The translations under genes and the position numbers were made by a program. A stretch of 64,000 bases of DNA from positions 1 through 64,000 of the forward strand of contig CBDIDQ010000067.1 of NCBI GenBank assembly GCA_965277695.1, read 5' to 3'. The notes under the pieces are model-generated. The model ran no database searches and was not told where the DNA came from. It saw only the letters and a program-made list of their open reading frames with translations. The stretch comes from JABSOG01 sp965277695. Its GTDB lineage: Bacteria; Pseudomonadota; Gammaproteobacteria; Enterobacterales; Alteromonadaceae. This document shows positions 7,983-15,984 of the stretch, piece after piece. Positions within the stretch are counted from its first letter, which is position 1; each line of letters starts with the position of its first letter.

Positions 7983-8858
7983 ATGAAAACATCTATTATT
8001 CTACTACTATTGTGTTTATTTTTTACCACCTTGATTAGCCCCCGAACACTAGCAGCCGAGCGACCCGCCATTCAATTGGCGACACTTTATCGGCAAAACA
8101 TTGACATTAAACACTATTGGGTCAGCGAAAAACTTGATGGTGTCAGGGCTTATTGGAATGGTCGGCAGCTAGTCTCACGTCAAGGTCATGTATTTGCTGC
8201 GCCTGATTGGTTCACTGACGGCTTTCCTAAGGTGCCACTGGATGGCGAGCTGTGGATTGGGCGGCAACAATTTGATTTAGTGTCGGGTACCGTACGAAAA
8301 AAAGAGCGAAGGAAAGAGCGAAGGAAAGAGCTAAAAAAACTCGGCGACCATCAAGGTTGGTATCAGGTGAAGCTAATGATTTTCGATTTGCCTGCTGTTA
8401 ATGCGTCATTTACTGAGCGGGTTAAGCAAATGCAAACCTTGGTTGAACAGACCGATTCACCTTATCTGCAAATGATCAAACAACAGCGGTTGGACAATCA
8501 GCAACAGTTGATGGTTTTGCTTGATAAGGTAGTTGCAGATGGGGGAGAGGGGTTAATGTTGCATCGTGGCGGCGCTTATTATCAGGCTAGTCGCAGTGAT
8601 GATTTAATGAAGTTAAAACGCCATTTCGACGCCGAAGCGGTGGTGCTGAAACACCTGCCGGGTAAGGGAAAATACAGCGGAATGCTTGGGGCCTTATTAG
8701 TGAAAACTGATGATGGCGTAACATTTAAAATAGGCAGTGGTTTTTCTGATCTTGAACGAAAAAATCCGCCAGCCATCGGTCGCATCATTACGTTTAAGTA
8801 TTATGGTAAGACGATGAATAACGTGCCGCGTTTTGCCAGTTTTTTAAGGGTCAGGTAG
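7983..8858 (+). CDS. Exported ATP-dependent DNA ligase (LigE type)
   Basis: The catalytic lysine motif KLDGVRAYW (residues 49-57), followed by the LDGELW and DGGEGLMLHR motifs, LMKLK and a C-terminal OB fold, defines a minimal ATP-dependent DNA ligase that seals nicks through a lysyl-AMP intermediate. A signal peptide (TSIILLLLCLFFTTLIS, cleavage near LAA-E) places it in the periplasm, as described for the LigE class of Gram-negative bacteria, where a role in handling imported or extracellular DNA is suspected. An Arg/Lys/Glu-rich insert (RKKERRKERRKELKK) is encoded by a 12-bp tandem repeat (8301-8328) and probably arose by slippage. It is a single-gene unit. Confidence 0.9.
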   Translation: MKTSIILLLLCLFFTTLISPRTLAAERPAIQLATLYRQNIDIKHYWVSEKLDGVRAYWNGRQLVSRQGHVFAAPDWFTDGFPKVPLDGELWIGRQQFDLVSGTVRKKERRKERRKELKKLGDHQGWYQVKLMIFDLPAVNASFTERVKQMQTLVEQTDSPYLQMIKQQRLDNQQQLMVLLDKVVADGGEGLMLHRGGAYYQASRSDDLMKLKRHFDAEAVVLKHLPGKGKYSGMLGALLVKTDDGVTFKIGSGFSDLERKNPPAIGRIITFKYYGKTMNNVPRFASFLRVR

Positions 8859-8864
8859 CACACA

Positions 8865-9089
8865 CTAACCATTCATATAAATGCCATCTTCAATAAACTG
8901 ACGCCAGTCAAGGTGTTGAATGGTGGCATGGACTGCTAAGTCTTCGGTACCGGCGGGGTTGACATAATAAGCGCGGATCTCGTCGCCACAAGCATCTTGC
9001 AGTGCATCTGCTAGCAAGCAAGCCGCTTTATGGGTGGCGGCAAAGGCAGTTTCCCAACCTTTTTCGGTAATAAATTCAATGTGATACAT
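8865..9089 (-). CDS. Small conserved-looking cytosolic protein, unknown function
   Basis: A 74-residue acidic protein without signal peptide or membrane segment (MYHIEFITEKGWETAFAATH to a C-terminal FIEDGIYMNG). I do not recognise a family. It converges on the DNA ligase with a 6-base gap. Codon use looks like the neighbours, and the hydrophobic pattern suggests a small alpha/beta fold. It might be a false ORF, but the length and composition favour a gene. Confidence 0.5.
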   Translation of the reverse strand: MYHIEFITEKGWETAFAATHKAACLLADALQDACGDEIRAYYVNPAGTEDLAVHATIQHLDWRQFIEDGIYMNG

Positions 9090-9264
9090 CTGCTGCCCGC
9101 GACCTTTGTTTGACTCAGTTAAAACTTACCATAGTGAATAAATGGGCTTTTTTCTATGTTTAAACACCCGAAAACCCATCAATTGGTTTGATCGCCACTT
9201 TTTTGTTAGGGAAGCGATTAAATAATCAGCGGTTGCGATTTGTTAATTTTTTGTGTAATCTTAA

Positions 9265-9278
9265 TGAAAGCGCTTTCA
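9265..9278. promoter_or_regulatory. LacI-family operator upstream of GH16 fusion
   Basis: TGAAAGCGCTTTCA is a perfect 14-bp palindrome with the central CG step typical of LacI-family sugar regulators. It lies 163 bases before the start of the GH16 fusion gene. No lacI-type gene is in the window, so a distant regulator is implied. Confidence 0.7.
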
Positions 9279-9328
9279 CACATCGCCTTAACATTTCGAT
9301 GTTTGATGGTGTTTTATTTAACATAGTA

Positions 9329-9344
9329 ATGTAAGCGCTTACAT
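9329..9344. promoter_or_regulatory. Second LacI-family operator upstream of GH16 fusion
   Basis: ATGTAAGCGCTTACAT is a perfect 16-bp palindrome 65 bases downstream of the first operator and 84 bases before the gene start. TGTAAGCGCTTACA is a common LacI-family operator in marine gammaproteobacterial glycan loci (established pattern). Two slightly different operators suggest one regulator with looping, or two regulators. Confidence 0.75.
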
Positions 9345-9427
9345 TTCGGGCTTAAACTTGAGCTTAAGTTTCAAATCAACGGCAGCGCGATCAAGTGATT
9401 AATAATTGTAATGATAAAAGGCAATCT

Positions 9428-12400
9428 ATGATGATAAAAACAACGAAAAGGTTAAAACAGACCACGAGGTGGCGATTAGCGTTGGCTGGTTTAACGCTAT
9501 GTGCAGCTGGACCAGCACAAGCGGCAGTAGGTAACCTATTGTGGGAAGATAATTTTAACACGCTTGATTCAAATGTCTGGAATGTCGATATTGGAGACGG
9601 TTGTGATCAAGGTTTATGTGGTTGGGGCAATCAGGAGCTGCAATGGTACGCGCAAGATAATGTCTCAATTGGGGATGTGCCAGGCGAGAGCGGTAATAAA
9701 GCGCTAGTGTTAGAGGCTCGGGACGAAAGCGTTCAGAGCAAGGCATTTACCTCAGGTAAGGTCAATAGTAGTAATCATGTTTCGATACAATACGGTATGA
9801 TTGAGGTGCGAATGCGTACCCCTGAAGTCGGTGTCGGTTTATGGCCTGCGGCCTGGATGCTAGGCACTAGCACCGCGACTTGGCCCGCCAAAGGCGAAAT
9901 CGACATGATGGAAATGGGCCATAAAGCCGATGAACGTGCTCGTCAAGGACACGCTGGGGCGGATATCAACAGCTATGTTGGCTCAAATCTGATTTTTCAT
10001 GCTGATGCGGCCTGTGGTACAGGTAACCCGAGTTGTGCAGCAAGCATCGCGTATGACGTTGGTTACAATAAACCTTATGTCGCCACCACGCCGTTAACTG
10101 ATCGTTTTGTCACTTATCGAACATACTGGACCGACACTGCAATTCGTTTCACCATCACCGATAATGGTGTTGAGCATGACTTATACGAAGCGCCATTTAC
10201 TATTAACGCCGAGTCGAGCGAGTTTCAAGCGCCGTTTTATCTGTTATTGAATTTGGCGGTTGGCGGCAACTTTACTGATGCGGCGAATAATGGCCAGGTA
10301 ACAGCACCGAAGCCCGGTAAAATGATGATTGACTATATTCGGGTGTATGAACTCGATGGTCAAGGCGAGGTTTTTGTTAATAGCACTAGCGCTGAAACCG
10401 GCACTTTTGGTGTTTTCACTGATACTACAACCACTGACAATCAGCTTGAAGAGGGTGTCAGTTCAGATATTTATATTTGGGATGGCAATACCACACAAGG
10501 CAATCTTGCCCCATTAGAGGGCAGCAATGTCATTACTTGGCAAGCCACAGCAGGTACTTGGTTCGGCGGCGGTGTTCAGGCCAGACAAGCGGTTGATATG
10601 AGTCACTTTGCTGATGGCGAAGTGACTTTTGAGATTAAAATCCCTGCCAATGTGACGTTTAAAGTCAGTGTCACCGATACCTTTGGCAATGAAAACTGGT
10701 TGGAATTTCCCGCCAATACCACACAATACGGCTTAACCCGTAACGGCGAATGGGGCAAGGTGACCATACCTGTTGCTGATCTTCGTGGTTCTTTGATTGC
10801 GCTGGAATCAATGCAATATATGTTTGCTATTGCCAGTGTTGATGGTCAATTCCCGACTGCTCCATTCCAAATGGCGATTGATGATATCCTCTGGCATGGT
10901 GCTACGCCGTTAGTGACTAGTGAAGTGTTGGTTCAGGCCGAAGATTACACCAATTACTTTGATACCTCAGCGGGTAATAACGGTGGTCAGTATCGTGCAG
11001 AAGATGTTGATATTGAAGCCACTACAGATGTTGGTGGTGGTTACAATGTTGGCTGGACTGCCACTGGTGAATGGTTGGAGTATAGCGTGACTTTGGGTGC
11101 GGGTACTTACGATTTGAGCACTCGGGTGGCGTCAAATGTCGGTGGTGCAAGCTATTCATTGTTGCTCGATGGCAATACGTTGGCGAGTGATAGTGTCGCT
11201 GTTACTGGTGGTTGGCAAGCATTTGAAACCCATGATGTTGCTCAAGTGACCGTTGCTGAGGGCGTGCATACACTGCGTGTTGAAGTCGATGGCGGCGAGT
11301 TTAATCTCAATTGGATCAATATATTAGCAACCACACCAGCGGTACTCGACAGTGATAATGATGGTGTGATTGATAGCCTCGATTTGTGTGCCAACACCCC
11401 TGCGGGAACCGTCGTTGATGTTAATGGTTGTGCTGTAGGGCCAACCGGGTTGACCCAGACCAGCGATTCTAGCGTGACTTTTTTCGTCAACAGTAATGCT
11501 TGGGCCGATGTCCATTACTTCGATAAGAATGGCCTTCAACAGAATTTTCGTATGACCTTAGCCAATGGGCAAAACACTAAAGTGCTTAGTGGTTTGGCGT
11601 TAGGTGATGTTGTTACTTATTGGTTCACTTATTTGAGCGGTGATGGATCGGTGATCAACACTGCACAAGAAAGTCATACTATGGGCGGCGTTGTTGCTGA
11701 CTCGGATAGCGATGGTGTTGCCGATAGTATTGACCAGTGTGCTAATACCCCAGCAGGAACAACTGTTGATGCTGTTGGTTGTGCGATTGTGGTTATTGGC
11801 GATGCCGATGGTGACGGCGTAGCTGATAATATCGACCAATGTGCTAATACTCCAGCAGGAACAACTGTTGATGCTGTCGGTTGTGCGATTGTGGTTATCG
11901 GCGATGCTGATGGTGACGGCGTAGCTGATAATATCGACCAATGTGCTAATACTCCAGCAGGAACAAGCGTAGATGCTGTCGGTTGTGCGATTGTGGTTAT
12001 CGGTGATGCCGATGGTGACGGTGTAGCTGATAATATCGACCAATGTGCTAATACCCCAGCAGGAACAACTGTTGATGCTGTTGGTTGTGCGATTGTGGTT
12101 ATCGGCGATGCCGATGGTGATGGCGTCGCTGATAATATTGACCAATGTGCCAATACGCCAGCGGGTACTCAGGTTGATGCGCAAGGTTGTGAGATTAACT
12201 TAGGTAGTATTGTGCCTTTGTATGGTGCAGGTACGGTGTTGGCGCAAGATGTTATCTTTGATCGGGGCGATGCAATTGTTACTCGTTTTGCTGACAGAGG
12301 ACGTGACCGTCATGCCAAAGAAGACCAATTTCAGTCGTATGATCACTATTTAGCCCATTATTGGACTCATCGTACAGCACGATTCGAATTTGTTGATTTT

Positions 12401-14164
12401 GTGGCAAAAGGTGGCTCTACGATTGAGGTGAATTTTGTTACTGAATGGCGATTGGGCGTGAGGGAATTCAGAGCTTGGTATTCAGGTATGAACACTGTGG
12501 CGGAATATCATGGTAACTATCAAAACAATGTGGTTCAAGTTGGTAGCGGTACATTTGATGACAACCTTAATAAAATCAGCTCGACCGGTAGTCAATATAA
12601 GTATTCACTGCTAATCAATGAACATCGTGGTTTGAATGGTAGTGTTGGCTCGTTAGCAGCAGGGCAGGCGATGGAAATTGAAGTGAGTCAATTCCTTGCT
12701 AGTGTGCCAGAGGGGCGTAGTAACTACTATGGCACCACTTACCTTTATATGGTTGGCGAAGGTGGCATGGTGCCTTGGTATACGGTGGGTGATTTTGCCG
12801 ACAAGAGTTCAGAGCGTGAGAATTCTCACAAAATCGATGAAAGTGGCTGGTTAGGCGGGCGCACTACCTTACCTTACGGTTATACCAATGAGCCGGATAA
12901 TCACTTTATGCAAATGGCGACTAATCTATCAAGTGTCAACGGTCAACCGTTTGTGTTGGGTCGACGTATTCATCACACCGATTTTGAAACTGGTCAGCAT
13001 GATGAAAAGATTGAAAACGGTATCTTTAACGAGATGGTGGGCAAAGCAGGCAGTCATTATGTCAATACCAGTTGTTCGGGTTGTCATGAACGTAATGGTC
13101 GTGCTGCACCTGCTGCGATTGGTGTGCCGTTAGATAAATGGGTGTTCAAAGTGGGTGATATCAATGGTAACCCAGATGCCAAAATTGGTCGAGTTTTACA
13201 GCCGGGCAATGTCGGTATTAATGATGCCACAGACGGTGAGGGTAGTGTATCTATCGCGTCATGGACTGAATTGAATGGTCTGCGTTCACCAAACTATGCG
13301 TTCAGCAAAGATACCCCGGTTAAATTCTCGGCGCGTATTGCACCACAGCTGGTGGGTTTAGGTTTGTTAGAAGCCATACCTGAGGCGGCGATCTTAGCAT
13401 TAGAAGATGCTGATGGCAGCAAAACCAATGATGGCATCAGTGGTGTTGCTCAGCGGGTGATAGATCCGGTGACTGGCGATACTCGTTTGGGTCGCTTCGG
13501 TTATAAAGCTGCCACTACTAGTGTTAAACACCAGGTTGCTGGTGCATTTAACACCGATATGGGCGTAATGACTTCTGTATTGCCATCGCCTGATTGTGGT
13601 TCAGCGCAAACTGTGTGTGGTAACAGCGGTTCGGAATTGGCTGATGAGCATCTGGATAACTTGGTCAAATACATCGCTTTATTGGGTGTTCGTCCACAAC
13701 GTGGCTTGGATGACGCACAAGTTCAGCAAGGTAAAGCGTTGTTCTCAAGCATTGGTTGTGAGGGTTGTCATACTGACACTTTCCAAACCAGCGAGTTCCA
13801 TCCTTTTGCTGAGCTTCGAGATCAAACCATTCACCCTTACACCGATTTATTGGTACATGACATGGGTGCCGGTTTGGCCGATAACCTTGGCGAAGGTCAG
13901 GCGAGTGGCGCAGAGTGGCGAACCACACCGTTATGGGGTTTGGGTTTATCGGCTTGTGTAACTGGTGGGGTGATTAACCCAATAGGCGGACAGGGCAATG
14001 AAGTCTGTGATGCCAAACCGAGCTATTTGCATGATGGTCGTGCCCGTAGCATTAGCGAAGCCATCTTATGGCACGGCGGCGAGGGGGAAAATGCTAAAGT
14101 GGCGTTTGAGAATTTGTCTTCGACTGATAAGAATGCGGTGTTGGCGTTTTTAGGGTCTTTGTAA
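9428..14164 (+). CDS. Giant exported GH16 glucanase / CBM / TSP3 / di-haem oxidoreductase fusion
   Basis: About 1578 residues. Signal peptide 1-32. GH16 catalytic domain about 35-305, with the beta-bulge active site E157-I-D-M-M-E162 as in laminarinases. Residues about 310-490 are a beta-sandwich like an ExoP/CBM11-type module. A CBM6-like module is at about 498-640, then one thrombospondin-3 repeat, a CBM56-like module at about 671-754, and five TSP3 calcium-binding repeats at about 756-921. From about 924 to the end is a di-haem oxidoreductase (DUF1111/DHOR) domain with two haem c sites, CSGCH (1216-1220) and CEGCH (1444-1448), and the typical C-terminal WRTTPLWGLG and YLHDGRARSISEAI motifs. 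The start at 9428 has AAAAGG six bases before it; a GTG 33 bases upstream lacks this. It is monocistronic, between two LacI-type operators and a terminator. It probably acts on beta-1,3-glucan at the cell surface; the redox substrate is unknown. Confidence 0.85.
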   Translation: MMIKTTKRLKQTTRWRLALAGLTLCAAGPAQAAVGNLLWEDNFNTLDSNVWNVDIGDGCDQGLCGWGNQELQWYAQDNVSIGDVPGESGNKALVLEARDESVQSKAFTSGKVNSSNHVSIQYGMIEVRMRTPEVGVGLWPAAWMLGTSTATWPAKGEIDMMEMGHKADERARQGHAGADINSYVGSNLIFHADAACGTGNPSCAASIAYDVGYNKPYVATTPLTDRFVTYRTYWTDTAIRFTITDNGVEHDLYEAPFTINAESSEFQAPFYLLLNLAVGGNFTDAANNGQVTAPKPGKMMIDYIRVYELDGQGEVFVNSTSAETGTFGVFTDTTTTDNQLEEGVSSDIYIWDGNTTQGNLAPLEGSNVITWQATAGTWFGGGVQARQAVDMSHFADGEVTFEIKIPANVTFKVSVTDTFGNENWLEFPANTTQYGLTRNGEWGKVTIPVADLRGSLIALESMQYMFAIASVDGQFPTAPFQMAIDDILWHGATPLVTSEVLVQAEDYTNYFDTSAGNNGGQYRAEDVDIEATTDVGGGYNVGWTATGEWLEYSVTLGAGTYDLSTRVASNVGGASYSLLLDGNTLASDSVAVTGGWQAFETHDVAQVTVAEGVHTLRVEVDGGEFNLNWINILATTPAVLDSDNDGVIDSLDLCANTPAGTVVDVNGCAVGPTGLTQTSDSSVTFFVNSNAWADVHYFDKNGLQQNFRMTLANGQNTKVLSGLALGDVVTYWFTYLSGDGSVINTAQESHTMGGVVADSDSDGVADSIDQCANTPAGTTVDAVGCAIVVIGDADGDGVADNIDQCANTPAGTTVDAVGCAIVVIGDADGDGVADNIDQCANTPAGTSVDAVGCAIVVIGDADGDGVADNIDQCANTPAGTTVDAVGCAIVVIGDADGDGVADNIDQCANTPAGTQVDAQGCEINLGSIVPLYGAGTVLAQDVIFDRGDAIVTRFADRGRDRHAKEDQFQSYDHYLAHYWTHRTARFEFVDFVAKGGSTIEVNFVTEWRLGVREFRAWYSGMNTVAEYHGNYQNNVVQVGSGTFDDNLNKISSTGSQYKYSLLINEHRGLNGSVGSLAAGQAMEIEVSQFLASVPEGRSNYYGTTYLYMVGEGGMVPWYTVGDFADKSSERENSHKIDESGWLGGRTTLPYGYTNEPDNHFMQMATNLSSVNGQPFVLGRRIHHTDFETGQHDEKIENGIFNEMVGKAGSHYVNTSCSGCHERNGRAAPAAIGVPLDKWVFKVGDINGNPDAKIGRVLQPGNVGINDATDGEGSVSIASWTELNGLRSPNYAFSKDTPVKFSARIAPQLVGLGLLEAIPEAAILALEDADGSKTNDGISGVAQRVIDPVTGDTRLGRFGYKAATTSVKHQVAGAFNTDMGVMTSVLPSPDCGSAQTVCGNSGSELADEHLDNLVKYIALLGVRPQRGLDDAQVQQGKALFSSIGCEGCHTDTFQTSEFHPFAELRDQTIHPYTDLLVHDMGAGLADNLGEGQASGAEWRTTPLWGLGLSACVTGGVINPIGGQGNEVCDAKPSYLHDGRARSISEAILWHGGEGENAKVAFENLSSTDKNAVLAFLGSL
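11695..12190 (+). repeat. 102-bp tandem repeats encoding TSP3 units
   Basis: Five near-identical 34-codon units (DxDxDGVAD, then DQCANTPAGT and VDAVGC) lie in tandem inside the GH16 fusion gene. A diverged sixth unit is at 11341-11440. Each has an Asp-rich calcium site and two cysteines. The DNA copies differ at only a few positions, which favours copy-number change by recombination. Confidence 0.9.
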
Positions 14165-14172
14165 ATGAAATC

Positions 14173-14196
14173 TGGGAGGGCGCTTATGCCCTCCCA
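14173..14196. terminator. Bidirectional terminator
   Basis: TGGGAGGGC pairs with GCCCTCCCA across a 6-base loop, between the convergent GH16 fusion and methyltransferase genes. U-runs are weak on both strands. Confidence 0.75.
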
Positions 14197-14209
14197 ACTT
14201 TATCAATGT

Positions 14210-15052
14210 TTATGCAGCAACATCTGGTTTTTCACATACGGTGATCTCGCCGGGAAATTTTAAAATACTGCCAGTATTGGTAAATACAATATGGCCATGT
14301 TGGCGCAGATTTTTTTGTTTTGCCTGAATGGCCTGATTTTCCAAATCCAATGCTTCGCGTTGTTCAGCAGCAAAATAGTTGTTGGCGACCACTTCTGAAC
14401 GAATATGGTAATTAAAAGCCGCTTTGTTGGTGATATTTTTAAAGCCGACATTCGATAAGCAAGCGTAATACTCATCTCTTAATAAAAAGTGTCTATTGAT
14501 AGCGGTGTTTTTCATGCCAGCTAAAGTGTCTTTGGCCTCGGCCAAAACCCTGACTTCATCTCGCAATACTTCGCTGTCAAATACAAACCCCAGATTAATC
14601 AGTTTGCCGCCAGGTTTAAGCAGGCGAAATAAATTGCGGTGTAAGGTTTCTTGTGATTTTAAAGGGATTTCGTGGTTGGCACTTTTAACCATAATACGGT
14701 CGTACTGTTGTTCTTTCAGTGCCTGATCATCGTTAAGCGAGGTGGCTGTGAGTAAATCACCCCAAATGATATCGGTGCCATCAGCTGGAAATTTGGCTCT
14801 GGCCAATTCTGTCTGTACTTGAGATATTTCGAGTAAGGTACAGTGAGGGGGCTTGATATTGGCGGTTTGACAATAATCCAGCAGCTGCATGGTCAAATTG
14901 CCATCGCCACCCATCGCATCCAAAACATGGCTAGTTTTATTCGCTTCAACACAATCGAGCAGCGTTTGCAGGGTTTGTTCGGTTAACCCGTTAATTTCGT
15001 TTTGCTCGTAAAGCCCTATTTTATCGTAATCGGCGGTAACAGACTGACTCAT
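14210..15052 (-). CDS. Class I SAM-dependent methyltransferase
   Basis: A 280-residue cytosolic protein with the Rossmann SAM-binding motif VLDAMGGDGNLTMQLLD (motif I) and LLKPGGKLINLGF (motif III/post-III). The region LLEISQVQTELARAKF fits motif II. The substrate cannot be read from the sequence. In NCBI-style terms it would be a UbiE/Coq5-like methyltransferase, but no quinone-pathway gene is nearby. It is convergent with the GH16 fusion and stands alone. Confidence 0.75.
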   Translation of the reverse strand: MSQSVTADYDKIGLYEQNEINGLTEQTLQTLLDCVEANKTSHVLDAMGGDGNLTMQLLDYCQTANIKPPHCTLLEISQVQTELARAKFPADGTDIIWGDLLTATSLNDDQALKEQQYDRIMVKSANHEIPLKSQETLHRNLFRLLKPGGKLINLGFVFDSEVLRDEVRVLAEAKDTLAGMKNTAINRHFLLRDEYYACLSNVGFKNITNKAAFNYHIRSEVVANNYFAAEQREALDLENQAIQAKQKNLRQHGHIVFTNTGSILKFPGEITVCEKPDVAA

Positions 15053-15164
15053 TACACTTATCCTCCAGTGCTAAAATTGATAATTTTCATGATGAGGCGG
15101 GAGTATAGCAAAAAATATGCCAGTAAATTGAGGTGAGTGGTTTGCAAATTGCGAATAATTGTAT

Positions 15165-15707
15165 CTAATGAGTAACTTTTTGATTGGCCAGCTGACGCGT
15201 GTTGGCTGCTACTTTTTTGGCCAGCGCGTCGACTTGTGCTTTGGTTGCCATGGTATTTTGAAAGGTATTCATTGATAAGATTAGTGTGTTGAGCTTGTCA
15301 TTCACCTTGTCGAATTTATCATCCATCTTTGCAAATTTATCATCCATCTTTGCAAATTTATCATCCATCTTTTTATTCATCTTTTCGAACTTCTCATCTA
15401 TCTTTTCGAATTTTTCATCTATTTTTGCAAACTTCTCATCAACTTTATCGAATCTGGCATTCATTTCGATTTTTGTCGCAAGTGTAGGAATAATTCGATT
15501 AATATCTCTGACATCGTTGCTCAGGCGTTTGAACTCACCATCATGGTTGTTCCACAGGTAAGCAACCACAGAGATAAATAGCGCAAACAGCCCGGCGGCG
15601 ATGGTTTCAAAGTTGATAAATTGCCTTAAAGTCAGTGCATTGCTATTTGCGTCATTATTGGCATTTGGGTTAACAGTAGCGTCAGTCATCGTTGGAGGTT
15701 TCCCCAT
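15165..15707 (-). CDS. Single-pass membrane protein with heptad-repeat coiled coil
   Basis: A 180-residue protein with a short Asn-rich N-terminus, one membrane segment (about residues 33-51, ETIAAGLFALFISVVAYLW), then a long coiled coil made of seven-residue repeats of the FxKxDxK type (about 84-145), encoded by imperfect 21-bp tandem repeats. The first ATG is 18 bases upstream of a second (MTDATV); the GGAGG just before supports one of the two. Homologues with this layout are usually called hypothetical. It is not part of an operon. Confidence 0.65.
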   Translation of the reverse strand: MGKPPTMTDATVNPNANNDANSNALTLRQFINFETIAAGLFALFISVVAYLWNNHDGEFKRLSNDVRDINRIIPTLATKIEMNARFDKVDEKFAKIDEKFEKIDEKFEKMNKKMDDKFAKMDDKFAKMDDKFDKVNDKLNTLILSMNTFQNTMATKAQVDALAKKVAANTRQLANQKVTH

Positions 15708-15883
15708 TTATTTCAAGATAAGTGTATTTGGTGACAGTATTGACAGCAAGTGTAGCTTAATCCAAGGTGAGTTACCACTGTAATAACCAAAAAATAAATA
15801 CGATTGTATTTCTTGTGTTCGTTTTAATGTATAAAGTGCGACGTTTTGGTGTTTATTGATTATATTTGAAATGAGTGTCTAAA

Positions 15884-15931
15884 GGGGCATAAATAGGGGC
15901 GTAGATAGGGGCATAGATAGGGGCGTGAATA
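15884..15931. repeat. Four-copy 12-bp tandem repeat
   Basis: Four head-to-tail copies of GGGGCRTARATA lie in the gap between the coiled-coil gene and nasA. The copies alternate CAT and CGT variants. No ORF or hairpin uses them. Confidence 0.85.
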
Positions 15932-15948
15932 CATAATGGTTCTAAGGT

Positions 15949-15965
15949 GGTGCGCAGAGCGCACC
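15949..15965. terminator. Hairpin downstream of nasA
   Basis: GGTGCGC and GCGCACC form a perfect 7-bp stem around AGA, 20 bases after the nasA stop. It lacks a strong U-run, so it may be a REP-like palindrome or a 3' stabilising hairpin rather than an intrinsic terminator. Confidence 0.5.
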
Positions 15966-15984
15966 TTACGGACGGGAGTTCAGT

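Noticed and set aside
11600..12184. Long minus-strand ORFs (194 and 159 codons) inside the GH16 fusion gene
   Set aside because: They are shadows of the TSP3 tandem repeats: their repeats simply mirror the coding strand units.
15286..15561. Plus-strand ORF rich in FANLSSI repeats
   Set aside because: It is the complement of the heptad-repeat region of the coiled-coil gene.
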